DNA from: Actinoplanes sp. TBRC 11911
GTDB lineage: Bacteria; Actinomycetota; Actinomycetes; Mycobacteriales; Micromonosporaceae
Reading direction: 5' to 3'
DNA length: 64,000 nucleotides
Assembly: GCF_012933445.1 (NCBI RefSeq)
Contig: NZ_JABBNC010000040.1
Span: 1-64,000, forward strand
The stretch's first letter is position 1. Every line of letters begins with the position of its first letter. This document shows, piece by piece, positions 40,322 through 50,261 of the stretch. Position numbers and translations under genes: made by a program. The notes under the pieces are model-generated. The model did not search any database. It worked only from the letters and a program-made list of their open reading frames with translations, and was not told the origin of the DNA.

Positions 40322-40927
40322 TCACGCCTTCCCGACGATCTCCTGAATCAGGCCGTACTCCAAGGCCTCCGGCGCGGTCAGGCTGCGCCCGTTGTGCATG
40401 TCGTCCTCGATCCGGCTGCGCGCCTGACCGGTGACCTCGACCAGCCGCAACGTGACCTCCTCGAGCTCGCGCAGATGCTGCCCGGCGGCCCGCGCCACCT
40501 CGTCGGCGGTGCCGGTCACCCCGGTCGCCCGCGGCTCGGTCAGCCGGAAGCGCGCGTGCCGGTACGCCGAGCGTTTCTCCGCCGCGGCCAGCACCCCGAC
40601 CACGGCGCCGGCCGCCTGGGACGTGACCAGCGCGTGCACCGGCGAGATCATCGAGTCGAGCACGTCGAGCACGGCCAGCGCCGCGGTCAGCTCACCGCCG
40701 TCGCTGGCGATGTGCAGCTGCACCGGGGACGGGCCGGCCGCGTCCAGCGTGAGCAGGGCCGCCGCGACGCCGGACGCCGCGTCGCCGGTGAGCGGGCCGC
40801 GGATCATGACGATCCGCTGGTCGAACAGGCGTTCCTCGAGCCAGTCGGGCACTCCGGGTGCAACAGGCGCGGCCGGTTGCCGCCAGGGTTCGGGGGATTG
40901 CGGGGGCTGCCCCCATCGAAGGTGCAC
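40322..40927 (-). CDS. ClpP-like protein lacking the catalytic triad
   Basis: A 201-aa protein aligning with ClpP over its whole fold (ERLFDQRIVMIRGPLTG, ASDGGELTAALAVLDVLD, TAPEALEYGLIQEI). All three catalytic residues are changed. ClpP QAASMGA is QAAGAVVG (Ser to Gly107), MIHQPLGG is RLTEPRAT (His to Thr130), and the ERDRFLS Asp is Gly180 (HNGRSLT). It is therefore a pseudoprotease, comparable in idea to ClpR of cyanobacteria and plastids. A Pro/Trp-rich 28-residue N-terminus replaces the usual pro-region. GTG 40927 has GGGAGG five bases upstream. No Clp ATPase is nearby. Confidence 0.85.
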   Translation of the reverse strand: MHLRWGQPPQSPEPWRQPAAPVAPGVPDWLEERLFDQRIVMIRGPLTGDAASGVAAALLTLDAAGPSPVQLHIASDGGELTAALAVLDVLDSMISPVHALVTSQAAGAVVGVLAAAEKRSAYRHARFRLTEPRATGVTGTADEVARAAGQHLRELEEVTLRLVEVTGQARSRIEDDMHNGRSLTAPEALEYGLIQEIVGKA

Positions 40928-41050
40928 CGATACCTCCCAGCCGGAACGGCGAGCCGGAAAAAGCCAGCCTATCCACAGCGTCGCGCATCGACAGTCGCTT
41001 CCGCTCTGGGCAGACTGGGCTACGGGTGACGAGAGCCACAGGAGGCAGAG

Positions 41051-41653
41051 ATGGAACTGGACCCGGCCAAGACCGCGCTTGTCCTGATCGAATACCAGAA
41101 CGAGTTCACCAGCGACGGCGGCGTCCTGCACGGCGCGGTGGCCCCGGTGATGGAGAAGACCGGGATGCTGGCCAAGACGGCGGCACTGGTCGCGGCGGCC
41201 CGGGAGAAGGGCGTGACGATCATGCACGCGCCGATCACGTTCCAGGCCGGCTTCGGCGAGCTGTCGCGTCATCCGTACGGGATCCTCAAAGGGGTGGTCG
41301 ACGGCAACGCGTTCGTGAAGGGCACCTGGGGTGCGGCGATCGTGGACGAGCTGACCCCCGCCGCCGGCGACATCGTGATCGAGGGTAAGCGCGGGCTGGA
41401 CACGTTCGCCAGCACGAACCTCGACTTCATCCTGCGTAGCAAGGGCATCGAGACGGTCATTCTGGGTGGCTTCCTGACGAACTGCTGCGTCGAGTCGACG
41501 ATGCGCAGCGCGTACGAGAACGGCTATCGGGTGATCACGGTGACCGACTGCATGGCGGCGACCTCGCCGGAGGAGCACGACAACGCCATCGCGTACGACT
41601 TCCCGATGTTCTCGCACCCGATGGAGTCCGCGAAGGTGATGGAGAACCTGTAG
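41051..41653 (+). CDS. isochorismatase-like cysteine hydrolase
   Basis: A 200-aa alpha/beta hydrolase of the isochorismatase/nicotinamidase superfamily. The nucleophile Cys is in GGFLTNCCVESTMRSAYENGYRV, the catalytic Asp in LVLIEYQNEF is shifted (IEYQNEF where most have DxQ), and the Lys is in VIEGKRGLDTF. The Asp-to-Glu change at the acidic position is seen in some members. The substrate is not evident. AGGAGGCAG precedes ATG. The VOC and UvrA-like genes follow on the same strand. Confidence 0.88.
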   Translation: MELDPAKTALVLIEYQNEFTSDGGVLHGAVAPVMEKTGMLAKTAALVAAAREKGVTIMHAPITFQAGFGELSRHPYGILKGVVDGNAFVKGTWGAAIVDELTPAAGDIVIEGKRGLDTFASTNLDFILRSKGIETVILGGFLTNCCVESTMRSAYENGYRVITVTDCMAATSPEEHDNAIAYDFPMFSHPMESAKVMENL

Positions 41654-41734
41654 GTCAGGAATCAAGAAGCGCCGGCCCTCGGTTCGCCCGTAGCGTCGTT
41701 CCCGTACCCGCAAGGAACGACGGAGGGAATGATC

Positions 41735-42073
41735 ATGACCGGAACCGAGGGCGCCAAAACCATCCTGTTCGCCGTCTCCGACCTGGCCAAGGCCAAGGAG
41801 ACGTACACGGCCCTGCTCGGCATCGCACCGCAGACGGATTCCGACTACTACGTCGGCTTCGACGTCGCGGGCCAGCACATCGGGCTGGCGCCCGGCGGCG
41901 GGCCGTCCCCGGTGGCGTACTGGCACGTCGAGGACATCGAGACAAAGCTCGCCGAGCTGACCGCCGCGGGTGGCACCGTGAAGGATGCCCCGAAGCACGT
42001 GGGCGCCGGCCGCACCATCGCGACCGTGACCGACCGGGACGGTAACGTGCTGGGACTTGTCCAGGATCGATGA
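41735..42073 (+). CDS. VOC (glyoxalase-like) protein
   Basis: A 112-aa single vicinal-oxygen-chelate domain: KTILFAVSDLAKAKETYTALLGIAP, then YVGFDVAGQHIGLAPGG, AYWHVEDIETKLAEL and ATVTDRDGNVLGLVQD. Such domains bind metals or act as drug-binding resistance proteins; the substrate here is unknown. ATG 41735 is favoured, seven bases after GGAGGG; ATG 41729 is too close to it. Its stop overlaps or adjoins the UvrA-like start, so the two are probably co-expressed. Confidence 0.85.
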   Translation: MTGTEGAKTILFAVSDLAKAKETYTALLGIAPQTDSDYYVGFDVAGQHIGLAPGGGPSPVAYWHVEDIETKLAELTAAGGTVKDAPKHVGAGRTIATVTDRDGNVLGLVQDR

Positions 42074-42087
42074 GCGTAGGAGAGACG

Positions 42088-44466
<2,379 letters not shown>

Positions 44467-44499
44467 TGGTTGGGGCATGCCACTAGTGGTCGCCGGCCG

Positions 44500-44904
44500 C
44501 TACCACTCGATCCCGCTGCGCGGGCGGGGCGGCACGGGCGTGGTGTTCCCAGGACCGATCCGGTCATCCAACGCATGGATCCGCCGCCGAAGAGCTCTCG
44601 CATCCTGGAGTGGCAGCACGCGCAACACGCGCTCCAAGACTTCGCGGTCGGCCCGTGGATCCGGGCAACAGCCCGCATGTCCGTAGAAGAGCTTGTCCGC
44701 ACGCTCATCGTCCGAAGCACGAGCGAACGCCTGCCAGGCCTTCAATGCTGCGGCCACAGCCCCGGGACCAAAATCAGTCCGCTCCAGCCACGCAATACGG
44801 CCGAGTCCTCTTGCGGACACACCATCGACAAGGGCGATTCGCGCACCAGGTTCCCGCCGCCGAGGCAGGTTGGCGCGGACGTGCCCTGGAGACCTACGCC
44901 CCAT
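44500..44904 (-). CDS. hypothetical protein
   Basis: A 134-aa open frame with protein-like composition (ARIALVDGVSARGLGRIAWL, ADKLFYGHAGCCPDPRADREVLERVLRVLPLQDARALRRRIHALDD). The helical C-terminal half is rich in Arg/Asp/Glu. No family is recognised with certainty. It is convergent with the UvrA-like gene (34 bp apart) and divergent from the sigma-factor gene, which suits a real gene; the opposite-strand frames are Arg/Ser-rich shadows. The ATG at 44904 is the only reasonable start. Confidence 0.55.
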   Translation of the reverse strand: MGRRSPGHVRANLPRRREPGARIALVDGVSARGLGRIAWLERTDFGPGAVAAALKAWQAFARASDDERADKLFYGHAGCCPDPRADREVLERVLRVLPLQDARALRRRIHALDDRIGPGNTTPVPPRPRSGIEW

Positions 44905-45138
44905 GGCTCCCGAAAGTGATCGTCATGCCGCCGATTGTTCCATGCGGCTCGACCCGCAGCCATCCCCTGCGAGCGGTTGGCTGTGGCTCGTCGAGTTGCT
45001 GCGGGCTGTGAGGATCCGGCGGAGGAGTCGTCGCGGGTACCTCCACTTCGGAAAGCTCTGCAGTGAAATTGGCCGGCGCGAAATGCAACCCCGGAGGCCC
45101 GCCAATCGTCAGGGGCGTGTGAGAGCGAAGGAGGGCCC

Positions 45139-45663
45139 GTGAAGCGAGAGCGTGACGAGCAGTTCCACAGCTTCGTGCTCGGCCACCGCGCCGGGCTGGT
45201 GCGGACGGCGACGCTGCTGACTGCGGGTGACGGACACCTGGCCGAGGATCTGGTCCAGTCCACCCTGACGAAGCTGTACGTCGCCTGGCCGGCGTTCCGG
45301 CGGGCCGACAATCCGGAGGGTTACCTGCGCCGGACGCTGGTGAACGCGCTGACCGACGAACGTCGTCGGTGGTGGCGTCGCCACGAGCGTCCAGTGGCCG
45401 TGCTTCCGGATCGGCCCGGGTTTGTGCCGGACACCGACCCGGAGGACGACACCGATGGGATCCGGGCGGCGCTGCGTGAGCTGCCGCCGAAGATGCGCGC
45501 CACGTTGGTGTTCCGCTACTTCTACGACCTGAACGTCGCCGACACCGCCGACGCCCTCGGGTGCTCCGAGGGCACGGTGAAGAGTCAAACGGCCCGGGCG
45601 CTGGAGCGGCTCCGGGCCGTGCTGGCCGAGACCCGCATTCCCCTGACAGGAGTCATCCGATGA
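45139..45663 (+). CDS. SigE-family ECF RNA polymerase sigma factor
   Basis: A 174-aa sigma-70 of the ECF type common in actinomycetes. Region 2 (FHSFVLGHRAGLVRTATLLTAGDGHLAEDLVQSTLTKLYVAWPAF, to residue 55) binds the -10 element and core. Region 4 (LRELPPKMRATLVFRYFYDLNVADTADALGCSEGTVKSQTARALERLR, about 112-160) is the -35 helix-turn-helix. The GTG start follows GAGGG. It overlaps the next gene, a membrane protein probably acting as its partner, by 4 bp. Confidence 0.93.
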   Translation: MKRERDEQFHSFVLGHRAGLVRTATLLTAGDGHLAEDLVQSTLTKLYVAWPAFRRADNPEGYLRRTLVNALTDERRRWWRRHERPVAVLPDRPGFVPDTDPEDDTDGIRAALRELPPKMRATLVFRYFYDLNVADTADALGCSEGTVKSQTARALERLRAVLAETRIPLTGVIR

Positions 45664-46289
45664 TGGATCTGCACGAGCGTCTGTCCCGCATCGCCGGCGC
45701 GGCCGGCGATACCTCGGCCGAGCAGGCGGACGCGGACGTGAAGCGCGGCCGCCGCGCGTTGCGCCACCGCCGTGCCGCCCGCGGAGCTGGTGCGTCGGTC
45801 TTCGTCGCGGCCGCTCTGGTGGCCGCGGTCACCTACGGCACCTCGACGTTGTCTCAGCCGGCGTCGACGCCCACCATCGCGTCCGCACACCTGGTTGCCT
45901 ACCAGGGCGAACAGCCGAAGGGCTTCACGATCGACAAGGTACCGGCGAGCTGGGTGGTGCAGGGCGTCGACGCGGGCGTACTGACGATCGCCCCGGTCGA
46001 CGCCGCGGACAAGAACCCGAACGTCTTCCTCGGCAAGATCGCCATCATGCTGCAGTCGGTGGACGACCACTCCACACCGACCGGCAAGGCGCTCACTGTG
46101 GCCAGCAAGCCGGGCGTCATCAGCGAGGCCGAGGGCACCGGCTACGGCAAGAACCTGTGGGTGAAGCAGCCAAACGGGATCTGGATGCAGGTCCAGGTCT
46201 GGGATGCCCGCGGCTGGACCGAGGCCGATCTGGTCGAGTTCGCCGGCGGCATCCACGTGCTGAAGGATGCCGTTCAGGGCCGCGGCTGA
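45660..46289 (+). CDS. membrane-anchored sigma-factor partner
   Basis: A 209-aa protein. A cytoplasmic N-terminus of about 45 residues (LHERLSRIAGAAGDTSAEQADADVKRGRRALRHRR) precedes one transmembrane helix (GASVFVAAALVAAVTYGTSTL) and an extracytoplasmic beta-rich domain (FTIDKVPASWVVQGVDAGVLTI, VQVWDARGWTEADLVEFAGGIHV). Co-translation with a SigE-type sigma factor and this topology suggest an anti-sigma or accessory sensor. There is no zinc-binding HxxxCxxC motif, so it is not a classical ZAS protein. Confidence 0.8.
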   Translation: MMDLHERLSRIAGAAGDTSAEQADADVKRGRRALRHRRAARGAGASVFVAAALVAAVTYGTSTLSQPASTPTIASAHLVAYQGEQPKGFTIDKVPASWVVQGVDAGVLTIAPVDAADKNPNVFLGKIAIMLQSVDDHSTPTGKALTVASKPGVISEAEGTGYGKNLWVKQPNGIWMQVQVWDARGWTEADLVEFAGGIHVLKDAVQGRG

Positions 46290-46433
46290 CCTGGGGTCGC
46301 CCTGCGGTTCGCTGTCCTCATGTCTGCCCGCCTGCACGTGGCCGAGCGGGATCCGGGGTAGTGGCCGGCTGCGCGAGATGACTTGTGCTGTGGTCGAGGG
46401 TGGAGCCAAGCCGGACCAACCCTCGTCGATACG

Positions 46434-46464
46434 AACGCCACCCGGCCAGTCGCCGGGTGGCGTT
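46434..46464. terminator. bidirectional terminator
   Basis: A perfect 12-bp stem, AACGCCACCCGG (46434-46445) and CCGGGTGGCGTT (46453-46464), with a 7-nt loop, between the convergent sigma operon and the small secreted-protein gene. Confidence 0.85.
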
Positions 46465-46556
46465 ACGACCGTTCCAGGTCGGCTACGTCGCCCACGTGGA
46501 CCGGCGTTCGCTCGCGACCAGTTCCACGCGGGTCGCCTCGGTATCTCGACAGTGTG

Positions 46557-46886
46557 TCAGAGGATCTGGAATCGCGTGATCCGTACGCGGGGACTGATAC
46601 TGTCGCAGGTGCCGTAGTAGGTGTACTGGTCCGGATAGCCGGTAACCGCCCAGACGGTGTTGTTGTAGCCGCCACAGACCTGCCAGACGTTGTAGATCAG
46701 CACGGCCATCGAACCGGCATTTGCGAAGCAAAGAACGCCCTCGTTTTTCACCTGGGCGTAGTCGGCACGCGGGCAGCCGCTGGTAACTCGGTTGATTGCC
46801 TGAGCACCGGTCGACGGCAGCGCACTGAAAATCAATCCAGTCGCAGCCAGGCCGATGGCGGCCCGCTTGAGCATTCTGCGCAGCAT
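46557..46886 (-). CDS. small secreted beta/gamma-crystallin-like protein
   Basis: A 109-aa protein with a clear signal peptide (MLRRMLKRAAIGLAATGLIF, cleavage near AQA). The mature part is about 76 residues with four cysteines (SGCPRADY, VLCFANAGSMAV, WQVCGGYNN, YGTCDS). The CFANAGSMAVLIYNVWQVCGGYN block resembles the Streptomyces killer-toxin-like/beta-gamma-crystallin family of small exported proteins. GGAGGG stands seven bases before ATG 46886. It is divergent from an export cassette. A role as toxin, inhibitor or matrix protein is open. Confidence 0.7.
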   Translation of the reverse strand: MLRRMLKRAAIGLAATGLIFSALPSTGAQAINRVTSGCPRADYAQVKNEGVLCFANAGSMAVLIYNVWQVCGGYNNTVWAVTGYPDQYTYYGTCDSISPRVRITRFQIL

Positions 46887-47393
46887 GAAAGAACCCTCCA
46901 ACCAGAGTAATGAATACACGGTCGGGGAAGACCGCACGCCCAGTCGGCGGACCCCGTCCACAAAGGACGCTATTACGTATATCGATGTCTGCGTGTCCTA
47001 GGCGGAGCCGTCGGCGTGCGTGCGGTCCGCTGCATTGCGTAGCGATGATACTCGATGTCTGCGTCGCCGGGCGCCGGTCGCGCCGCGGACGGGGTGGCGT
47101 TCGATCCGCGCGAGAATTCCCAGCATGTGCCGGGTGTGGCCGGGCGGCCCGTCCCGTTTCGGCCGCGACCGTCGGAGCCGAACCAGTGTCCGCACCGGGG
47201 TGGCAGGCTATCGATGGGCTCGGATGCGCTGTAGCGTCTCCGGTGCCGGAGGGGCGCGCCCGCTGCGGGGTAGCCCACTCGTCGCGGTCTCTGTTAGCGT
47301 GTCCCCGTCCGAGGCTGATCGATCGGTTCCCGCATTTCTTGTCCGGCCATGTGGATTCAGCGCCGATATTGCGACGAAGGCGATAGGTAAAGG
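46887..47393. other. divergent intergenic region with a 13-bp direct repeat
   Basis: 507 bp without a supported gene between the secreted protein (minus) and the lipoprotein (plus). TCGATGTCTGCGT occurs at 46982-46994 and 47052-47064, exactly 70 bp apart (about seven helical turns), and may be a paired regulator site. No clear promoter elements were found. Confidence 0.5.
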
Positions 47394-48299
47394 GTGAGAG
47401 ATCATCTCGCACGCATTGTTCACGGCGGAGCAATGAGCACTCTGCTGGCATTGTCGATGTTGCTCGCCGCGTGTCAGGATCAGGGTGCGTCGGCTTCGTC
47501 CGCCGCCGAGACACCCGCAGTTCCGGCGGCGGTGCCGGTCGACCCGCCGGTCTCCGGCTACGCGGCTTCGCTCAAGGCGCCGTTAGCGGCCTATGATCTC
47601 TCGTCGAAACAGGCGGCGTCATTGTGGACGGCCATGCGGCTGCTGCGGATTTCGTGCATGCAGAAAAAGGGATACACAGAATACGTCGGGCAAGACATGG
47701 AACCGGTGGACGAAGCCGAGGCAAGCTCCAACGACGCTTTCAAGCAGCCGGCCGGTCCGTGGGGATATCTGGGTGCGGAGACCGCCGCCCAGCGAGGATT
47801 CCTGAACAGCGTGATCGACAACAAGAAGCTGACCAAGGTGGACCTCCCGGAGACCACGTTGACGGCCTCGCGAGCCTGCTACGACGACGCGTCTGCGAAG
47901 CTCACGCGTCCGACAGCCGGAGCGGACCTGGTCCGGCAACTGACTCAGGCCGCGTCGATAAACACCGAACGCGACAGCAGAGTCGTGGCGGCGCGCGAGA
48001 CCTGGCGTGGCTGCATGGCGAAGGAGGGTTTTCAGACGGCACACCCGCAGGAACTCGTCGAGAAGCAATGGCGAGCGAGGCCGGATGATCCACCGGCCGG
48101 GGACGAGATCCAGGCCGCTCGAACAGACGAGAAGTGCACCAGGTCGTCGGGGCTGGCTCGCATCTATTTCCCGGTCGAATGGGCCTACCAGCGGGCGCTG
48201 ATCGACCAGAATCTGCAGGTGCTCACCGAGTACCAGAAGCAAGTCCAGGCCAGGCTGGCGGAAGCCGCCCGGATCGCGGCGACCGGCGCTTCGTCGTAG
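47394..48299 (+). CDS. lipoprotein of an ABC export cassette
   Basis: A 301-aa protein. The signal region ends in LSMLLAAC with a lipobox cysteine near residue 27, then a Ser/Ala/Pro-rich linker. The body is helical and contains paired cysteines (LRISCMQKKGYTEYVG and RASRACYDDAS; TWRGCMAKEGF and TDEKCTRSSG). Cysteines followed by a short M-x-K-G/E-[YF/GF] stretch occur twice, suggesting an internal duplication of a small exported-domain family seen in actinobacteria. It lies 4 bp before the adaptor gene, so is probably part of that operon. Function unknown. Confidence 0.8.
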   Translation: MRDHLARIVHGGAMSTLLALSMLLAACQDQGASASSAAETPAVPAAVPVDPPVSGYAASLKAPLAAYDLSSKQAASLWTAMRLLRISCMQKKGYTEYVGQDMEPVDEAEASSNDAFKQPAGPWGYLGAETAAQRGFLNSVIDNKKLTKVDLPETTLTASRACYDDASAKLTRPTAGADLVRQLTQAASINTERDSRVVAARETWRGCMAKEGFQTAHPQELVEKQWRARPDDPPAGDEIQAARTDEKCTRSSGLARIYFPVEWAYQRALIDQNLQVLTEYQKQVQARLAEAARIAATGASS

Positions 48300-48303
48300 C
48301 GGC

Positions 48304-49557
48304 ATGGTGAGCGTCAACAGTGCTTCGCGGGCCCGCACGGCGATCATCGTGATCGTCGTCTCCGCTCTTGTCTCGACCGGCGGGGTTTTCGCGACACGGT
48401 TCGTGCGCTCCCCGGCACAACTCGCGGCGGACACCGCGGAACCGGCGCCCGCACAGCTGACAGCGCCCGTGGAGAGCCGTCGTCTGGCCGTCACGGAGGT
48501 CGTACGCGGCAAGGTCTATCCAGGGGTCGAATATCGGATCACCCCGGCGGCATCCTCGCCCAGGATCACGGGTCTCTATGTCTCGGCCATGGGCGTCGCG
48601 CCCGGCGACAGGATCAAGGACGGCGCATTCGTGGCGGCGGTGTCGGGACGGCCCATCTTCGTCCTGCGCGGCCCGGTCCCCGCCTACCGTAACCTCACGG
48701 TCGGTGACAGCGGCGACGACGTGCGCCAACTCCAGCAAGCGATGGCGGAACTGGGCTACCGGAGGGGTTCCGACAAGCGAGGCGCCTTCGGTCTAGGGAC
48801 GGCGAAGGCAGTCGCATCGTTTTACCGCGATCGCGGATACGAGCCGATGACGACCACCGCATCGCCGGCGCCCACCGGCAACGCGGCGGCGAATGGCGCC
48901 GCGGGCGGGTCGCAGCAAGTGCAAGTACCCAGCGGCGAGCTTGTCTTCCTACCCGCGCTTCCGGCGACCGTTATCGATGTGACAGGCGCGGTGGGCCGAT
49001 CGGTGAGCGGGCCGTTGATCAAGCTCAGCACCGGGACGATGGTGGCCACCGGCCAGCTTTCCCCGGACAAGAGAGACCTGGTTCGTAAGAAGATGGCAGC
49101 TCGGATCACCGACGACAGGTCCGGCACCACCATCACCGGCACGGTCACCTCGATCGGTGCTCCCACCAGCGAACCCTTGGGCAGCACCGTGGTCTCCATC
49201 GGCGGCGCCGAACCCGGCGCGGCTGATCAGGGCGCCGAGCCGAGCCCGGACGGCGGCGCGACCCCGTATGTGCCGGTGACCGTGGAATCGAGCAAGCCGA
49301 TTCCGCCGAGCATGATCGGTGCCGACGTGCGTATAGCTATCGACACACAAGTGTCGGCCAGCAAGGCGACCGTCGTGCCGATCTCGGCGGTGACGACGTC
49401 GGCAGACGGCACCACCCAGGTGACGATCGTAGGCGCCGCGGGAAAAACGACCCCGGTGACGGTGACGACCGGGCTTTCCGCTGAGGGCATGGTGGAGATA
49501 CAGGTGCTGGCGGGTGACCTGAATCCGGGTGACCGCGTGCTGGTCGGACACCAGTGA
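48304..49557 (+). CDS. membrane-fusion-like adaptor with peptidoglycan-binding domain
   Basis: A 417-aa protein with an N-terminal membrane anchor (AIIVIVVSALVSTGGVFATRF). A peptidoglycan-binding type-1 domain follows (LTVGDSGDDVRQLQQAMAELGYRRGSDKRGAFGLGTAKAVASFY, about 129-178). The second half has adaptor-like beta domains (LPATVIDVTGAVGRSV, VPISAVTTSADGTTQVTIVGAAGKTTPVTVTTGLSAEGMVEIQV). In actinobacteria such proteins take the place of MacA/HlyD adaptors for MacB-like transporters. It overlaps the ATPase gene by 4 bp. Confidence 0.87.
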   Translation: MVSVNSASRARTAIIVIVVSALVSTGGVFATRFVRSPAQLAADTAEPAPAQLTAPVESRRLAVTEVVRGKVYPGVEYRITPAASSPRITGLYVSAMGVAPGDRIKDGAFVAAVSGRPIFVLRGPVPAYRNLTVGDSGDDVRQLQQAMAELGYRRGSDKRGAFGLGTAKAVASFYRDRGYEPMTTTASPAPTGNAAANGAAGGSQQVQVPSGELVFLPALPATVIDVTGAVGRSVSGPLIKLSTGTMVATGQLSPDKRDLVRKKMAARITDDRSGTTITGTVTSIGAPTSEPLGSTVVSIGGAEPGAADQGAEPSPDGGATPYVPVTVESSKPIPPSMIGADVRIAIDTQVSASKATVVPISAVTTSADGTTQVTIVGAAGKTTPVTVTTGLSAEGMVEIQVLAGDLNPGDRVLVGHQ

Positions 49558-50261
49558 CGGCATACGAGGTCCGGCGGGAGCCTGTTCTGCGGCTCATCGG
49601 ACTAGGTCGCCACTTCCCCGGGCCGCCGCCCGTGCAAGCGTTGTATCCCAGTGACCTGGCCGTCTTCGCCGGTGAGTATCTCGCGGTAACCGGTCCATCG
49701 GGTTCCGGAAAATCGACGCTCTTGCACATCCTCGGCTTGCTGGACCGCCCGACCTCGGGCCAGTACCTCCTCGACGGCGACGACACCGCACGGCTGCCGG
49801 AACGCGATCGCTCGTCGCTGCGCGCCAATCGGATCGGCTTCGTCTTCCAGTCGTTCCACCTGTTGCCGCACCGGAGCGTCGTGGAGAACGTCGCCCTCGC
49901 GATGCTCTACAACCGCAGTCGCCGGTCGTCGCGGCGGCCTGCCGCCGAGGCCGCACTCCGTCAAGTCGGTCTCGACCACCGCCTTGATGCCCGGCCCACC
50001 ACACTGTCCGGTGGCGAGCGACAGCGCGTGGCGATCGCACGTGCTCTGGTGAATAGTCCAAGTCTCCTGCTGTGCGACGAACCCACCGGCAATCTGGACA
50101 GCACCAATTCGCGGAGCGTGCTGGACCACCTCGGGGAACTGAGCGCGAATGGATACACCATCATCGTGATCACACATGATCCGTCCGTAGCGGCCCGAGC
50201 CGAGCGCGTCGTGGAGATCAGGGACGGCCGCCTGGTCGAGACCGGTGCGGCAATCCGGTGA
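49554..50261 (+). CDS. MacB/LolD-type ABC ATPase
   Basis: A 235-aa ATPase. Walker A is GPSGSGKST, the Q-loop IGFVFQSFHLLPHRSVVENVALAM, the signature LSGGERQRVAIARAL, Walker B LLLCDEPTGNLDSTNS, and the switch His is in VITHDPSVAARA. The GNLDS variant is typical of the LolD/MacB/FtsE group, which works by mechanotransmission and not by classical import. The GTG start overlaps the adaptor stop. Confidence 0.94.
   Translation: MTAYEVRREPVLRLIGLGRHFPGPPPVQALYPSDLAVFAGEYLAVTGPSGSGKSTLLHILGLLDRPTSGQYLLDGDDTARLPERDRSSLRANRIGFVFQSFHLLPHRSVVENVALAMLYNRSRRSSRRPAAEAALRQVGLDHRLDARPTTLSGGERQRVAIARALVNSPSLLLCDEPTGNLDSTNSRSVLDHLGELSANGYTIIVITHDPSVAARAERVVEIRDGRLVETGAAIR

Noticed and set aside
44742..45311. 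189-aa minus-strand frame over the sigma-factor start
   Set aside because: Ser/Arg-rich composition and overlap with the well-supported sigma-factor gene and the better hypothetical gene at 44500.
46973..47278. Minus-strand frame in the divergent intergenic region
   Set aside because: Low-complexity Arg/Pro composition with no start signal; the region is better read as promoter DNA.
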